Shown here: positions 5,444 through 7,581 of the stretch, one piece after another | Layout: each line of letters opens with the position of its first letter | Position numbering within the stretch: position 1 is the first letter of the stretch | DNA from: Rickettsiales bacterium UBA1997 | Lineage (GTDB): Bacteria > Pseudomonadota > Alphaproteobacteria > Rickettsiales > UBA1997 | Assembly (NCBI GenBank): GCA_002335845.1 | Contig: DDCV01000123.1 | Coordinates: 1 to 7,581 of the forward strand | Length of the DNA: 7,581 nucleotides | Direction: 5' to 3' | Position numbers and translations under genes: made by a program | Notes under the pieces: model-generated | What the model saw: only the letters and a program-made list of their open reading frames with translations | Database searches by the model: none | Told to the model about the DNA's origin: nothing

Positions 5444-7231
5444 TTAAAATTCTTGCATTTGAAACAGACGACCTTTTTCCCCTTGGTCGTGAAGTTTTTT
5501 AATAACCTCATCTTCATCCCAAGTAAGTCTAGAGCCATCCCGATCTACTGGCCAATCAGAATCTATGGTTGTTATGATGTGCTGTATTTTATATTTAAAG
5601 CAGTTTTCCCTTATGAATTGTAGCAATTTAGTTTTTTTTCTATTATCTAAACCTTCTAAAATTCCATCATGATATGCAAAATGAAAGAATCCTCTATCTG
5701 CATGAATTATTAATACAGCTAGGTCAAAAGCTGCACAAAGGAGCCTTTTATATGAGGTTCCTTTATTTTGACTCGTTTTTACCCCAGAGGAATCAACAAT
5801 TTCTGCATTGAATTCGATATTATTGTTTTTATTTACTGTAATAGATATAACTGCATCTTCATTTATAATATCTTTAACAATCTCACTAAACTTCAATCTA
5901 ATTGAACTATAAATATCATTTCCCTTATTAACAACCGATGTAATTTCATCAACCAGATTCTCCTTTTCCTTTTCAAGCTGTTTAGTAAGCTTACTGTTCT
6001 CCGAAATTCTTTCTGATATTTCAAGCTTCTTTTTTAAAAGTTCTATTTTTGTTTTGGAATCAATCAGCTCCTTCTGCACACTTTTATATTTAATAAAAAT
6101 ATTTGTCTCTTGGAGAAATGACGTATACTGACCTCTTTTTGTATTTAAATCTTTTAGCTCTAAATCCAAGATTTTAATACGCTCTAAGGATTCTTTTAAT
6201 TGCTCTTGAAGAAATCTTTTTCTTTCAGTTGTAATTTTTTTATTGAAGCCAACCAGATCTTCATAATCTTTTTTGATTTGCTCTCCAAAATAGATGGACG
6301 ATTCTTCAAAAATCTTTCTAACACTATTTAAATTAAATGTAGTATTATCCGACAGCTGTTTTTGGATTTTATCTACTTCGTAATTAAGGGCATAGCTTTG
6401 CTCATTTAAATCAGCCATTCTACTTCCAACTTCCTCAATCAACTCTTTTTGAACTTCATTTTCTTTAAAAAGAAAGTCAAACTTATCTAACTTTTCTTCT
6501 TGCTCACCAATACCCTGTTCAGCAATAGCAAGAATACCTCTGATTTTATCTTGAGAGTCAATATCTCCTGGATAATCTTTCTTTATATACTCCAGTTCCT
6601 GTTGTTTTTCTTCAATTTTTTCTTCTACTTCATATTTCTTTTTTATTATTTCTCCATCAAATCCTAAAATATGAAAAAGATAAGGTTTCCAATCTTTATG
6701 CTTTCCTAGAAATTTTGATAATTGAAAAACATCATTGTAATCTTGCTGTAAGCGTAAAAAATAGGAAATTCCCTTTCTATAATCCCATGGTCTAATAGCT
6801 GATAATTTCAAAAAACTATCAAGTAACTTGTTTGCCTTTTCTATAGGAACATTTACATGATCCCATTCACCATCAGATAATGATCTAAGTGACTGTTGTT
6901 TTGTTGTTGTTTTTTTAAAGGTAATTTTTGAATTGTTATTAACAGACCTTTTTATTGTTAGGTATGTGCCTCCTTCAACTTTGACTTCAAGAAAAAATAC
7001 AAAACTTTTAAATAAGTCAAGATGTTTAAAGAGAAAGAAATTAGAACTCCTCTCTTTGAGCATCATAAAATCAATAAGGTCTGCAAGGGTTGATTTTCCT
7101 AGGTTATGAGTGTCGTTATCTTGATTGTCAATATCTTTTATCTCAGCAAAAACAATATTTAGTCCATCCTCTCGGAAGTCTATGTCTGAAAAAATATTTG
7201 GTTGATTAGAATATATTTTACTAAGCTGCAT
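5444..7231 (-). CDS. DUF2326-family coiled-coil ABC ATPase of a probable ABC-three component system
   Basis: This 595-residue protein resembles the SMC/RecN-like ATPases with a C-terminal DUF2326 region. The N-terminal half-domain has a P-loop at HNLGKST (42-48, K46), unusual in lacking the first glycine but typical in its LGKSTL core, followed by ADLIDF. Residues about 195-430 are rich in charged heptads and should form a long coiled coil. The C-terminal half-domain has GTSYKRLL (491-498) in place of the LSGGQ signature, AAFDLAVL after it, and a Walker B-like strand running into AYHDGILEGLDNR (519-531). Such ATPases are expected to dimerise on nucleotide and act on nucleic acid or as a sensor. 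The ATG overlaps the previous stop by 11 bases, so translation is probably coupled. With the small protein upstream it fits the ATPase slot of ABC-3C conflict systems. Biochemical activity is inferred. Confidence 0.88.
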   Translation of the reverse strand: MQLSKIYSNQPNIFSDIDFREDGLNIVFAEIKDIDNQDNDTHNLGKSTLADLIDFMMLKERSSNFFLFKHLDLFKSFVFFLEVKVEGGTYLTIKRSVNNNSKITFKKTTTKQQSLRSLSDGEWDHVNVPIEKANKLLDSFLKLSAIRPWDYRKGISYFLRLQQDYNDVFQLSKFLGKHKDWKPYLFHILGFDGEIIKKKYEVEEKIEEKQQELEYIKKDYPGDIDSQDKIRGILAIAEQGIGEQEEKLDKFDFLFKENEVQKELIEEVGSRMADLNEQSYALNYEVDKIQKQLSDNTTFNLNSVRKIFEESSIYFGEQIKKDYEDLVGFNKKITTERKRFLQEQLKESLERIKILDLELKDLNTKRGQYTSFLQETNIFIKYKSVQKELIDSKTKIELLKKKLEISERISENSKLTKQLEKEKENLVDEITSVVNKGNDIYSSIRLKFSEIVKDIINEDAVISITVNKNNNIEFNAEIVDSSGVKTSQNKGTSYKRLLCAAFDLAVLIIHADRGFFHFAYHDGILEGLDNRKKTKLLQFIRENCFKYKIQHIITTIDSDWPVDRDGSRLTWDEDEVIKKLHDQGEKGRLFQMQEF

Positions 7232-7484
7232 GTTGTTTTATGTACTCAAATGAATCTGTTTTTATATGATATTCCAAAACCCCAAGTAAGTGGAGCATAT
7301 TAACTGCTGGTAGAAATGTGCACTTTACTTCAATGCATTTTTTTTCATTATTAAATTTTTTACATAGAACGCTTAACAATTTGTTGTGCTCAATGATTCT
7401 GTTCTTTTTTAATATTCTTAATATTTGAGCAGAAAGGTTTAGTACGGATATATCAAGATTCATATGTTTATTAGGCTTAAGCAT
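7221..7484 (-). CDS. ABC-three component system middle component (87 residues)
   Basis: The protein begins MLKPNKHMNLDISVLNLSAQ, has a winged-helix-like alpha-rich body, and ends with FLPAVNMLHLLGVLEY (about 57-72) and KTDSFEYI. This pattern (PNKH start, D-x-SVL helix, FLPAxNxLxxLGxxEY strand) matches the small middle components that join effector and ATPase in ABC-3C systems; I recall it as MC6- or MC8-like but cannot fix the subtype. I chose ATG 7484 over an upstream in-frame GTG at 7505 because GGAG lies 9 bases before it and conserved family similarity starts there. The gene overlaps the preceding gene by 8 bases and the ATPase gene by 11. It probably has no enzymatic role and works as an adaptor. 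Confidence 0.82.
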   Translation of the reverse strand: MLKPNKHMNLDISVLNLSAQILRILKKNRIIEHNKLLSVLCKKFNNEKKCIEVKCTFLPAVNMLHLLGVLEYHIKTDSFEYIKQHAA

Positions 7485-7581
7485 TTCTTTTTTCTCCAAT
7501 ATCACAATTCCAATACATGTAATGCAAAAATGTTCTTGCTAGTACTCTGTGTTTTTTTAAATCACCATCCCTTTGGATGAG
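7477..7581 (-). CDS. C-terminal end of an upstream gene, probable ABC-3C effector (partial)
   Basis: Of the three minus-strand frames entering from the right edge, only this one stays open. It runs for 34 residues to a TAA at 7479-7477, and the other two hit stops within eight codons. The visible end includes RTFLHYMYWNCDIGEKRN. It overlaps the start of the middle-component gene by 8 bases, so the two belong to one operon. In ABC-3C systems this position is usually taken by the effector, a nuclease, protease or other toxic domain fused to an ABC-3C C-terminal domain. The enzymatic part lies outside the window and cannot be named; assignment as effector rests on gene order. Confidence 0.65.
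   Translation of the reverse strand, partial: LIQRDGDLKKHRVLARTFLHYMYWNCDIGEKRNA
7494..7497 (-). promoter_or_regulatory. Shine-Dalgarno that fixes the middle-component start
   Basis: GGAG on the minus strand (7497 down to 7494) is 9 bases before ATG 7484 and lies inside the coding end of the upstream gene. It supports the 87-residue form over a 94-residue form from GTG 7505. It is the only clear ribosome-binding site in the window apart from the AGGG before the reductase gene. Confidence 0.7.

Noticed and set aside
7484..7505. GTG start at 7505 for the middle component
   Set aside because: It has no Shine-Dalgarno, and family-like sequence and a GGAG site both point to ATG 7484.

Overview
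The window is AT-rich, densely coded bacterial DNA from a Gram-negative organism. A diderm is suggested by a small secreted lipoprotein with a DUF2846-like domain and by a sigma-70 type promoter of near-consensus form (TTGACG, 17 bases, TATAAT). A polytopic hybrid histidine kinase of the CqsS/LqsS type and an HMG-CoA reductase-like gene would fit a gammaproteobacterium with Legionella-like content or a Bdellovibrionota/Bacteriovorax-like organism. This taxonomic guess is inference only.

Layout. (1) 1-749, minus: the N-terminal 249 residues of an HMG-CoA reductase-family protein, cut by the window edge. It diverges from the next gene across a 170-base region holding an inverted repeat and a strong sigma-70 promoter. 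(2) 920-3892, plus: a 990-residue membrane hybrid sensor kinase (about seven or more TM segments, GAF-like region, HisKA, HATPase_c, two receivers) with all visible catalytic and phospho-acceptor residues intact. (3) 3893-4453: a long non-coding stretch with several hairpins, an element resembling the 3' end of a tRNA or tmRNA, and a dispersed repeat. (4) 4454-4777 and 4867-5355, plus: two small genes, one for a 107-residue protein with an SH3/KOW-like C-terminus and one for a DUF2846-like lipoprotein. Two direct copies of a repeat of about 67 bases bracket this pair. (5) 7581-5444, minus: a tightly overlapping three-gene operon. Its order is the end of an unidentified gene, then an 87-residue protein, then a 595-residue coiled-coil ABC-type ATPase with a DUF2326 C-terminus.

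The most exciting part is region 5. The gene order, the overlaps and the sequence features match an ABC-three component (ABC-3C) system, a class of predicted biological-conflict (anti-phage/anti-plasmid) systems inferred from comparative genomics. The ATPase and the middle component are complete here. The effector, which would define the system, lies almost entirely beyond the right edge, and only its last 34 residues are visible. A bidirectional hairpin terminator separates this operon from the convergent lipoprotein gene.
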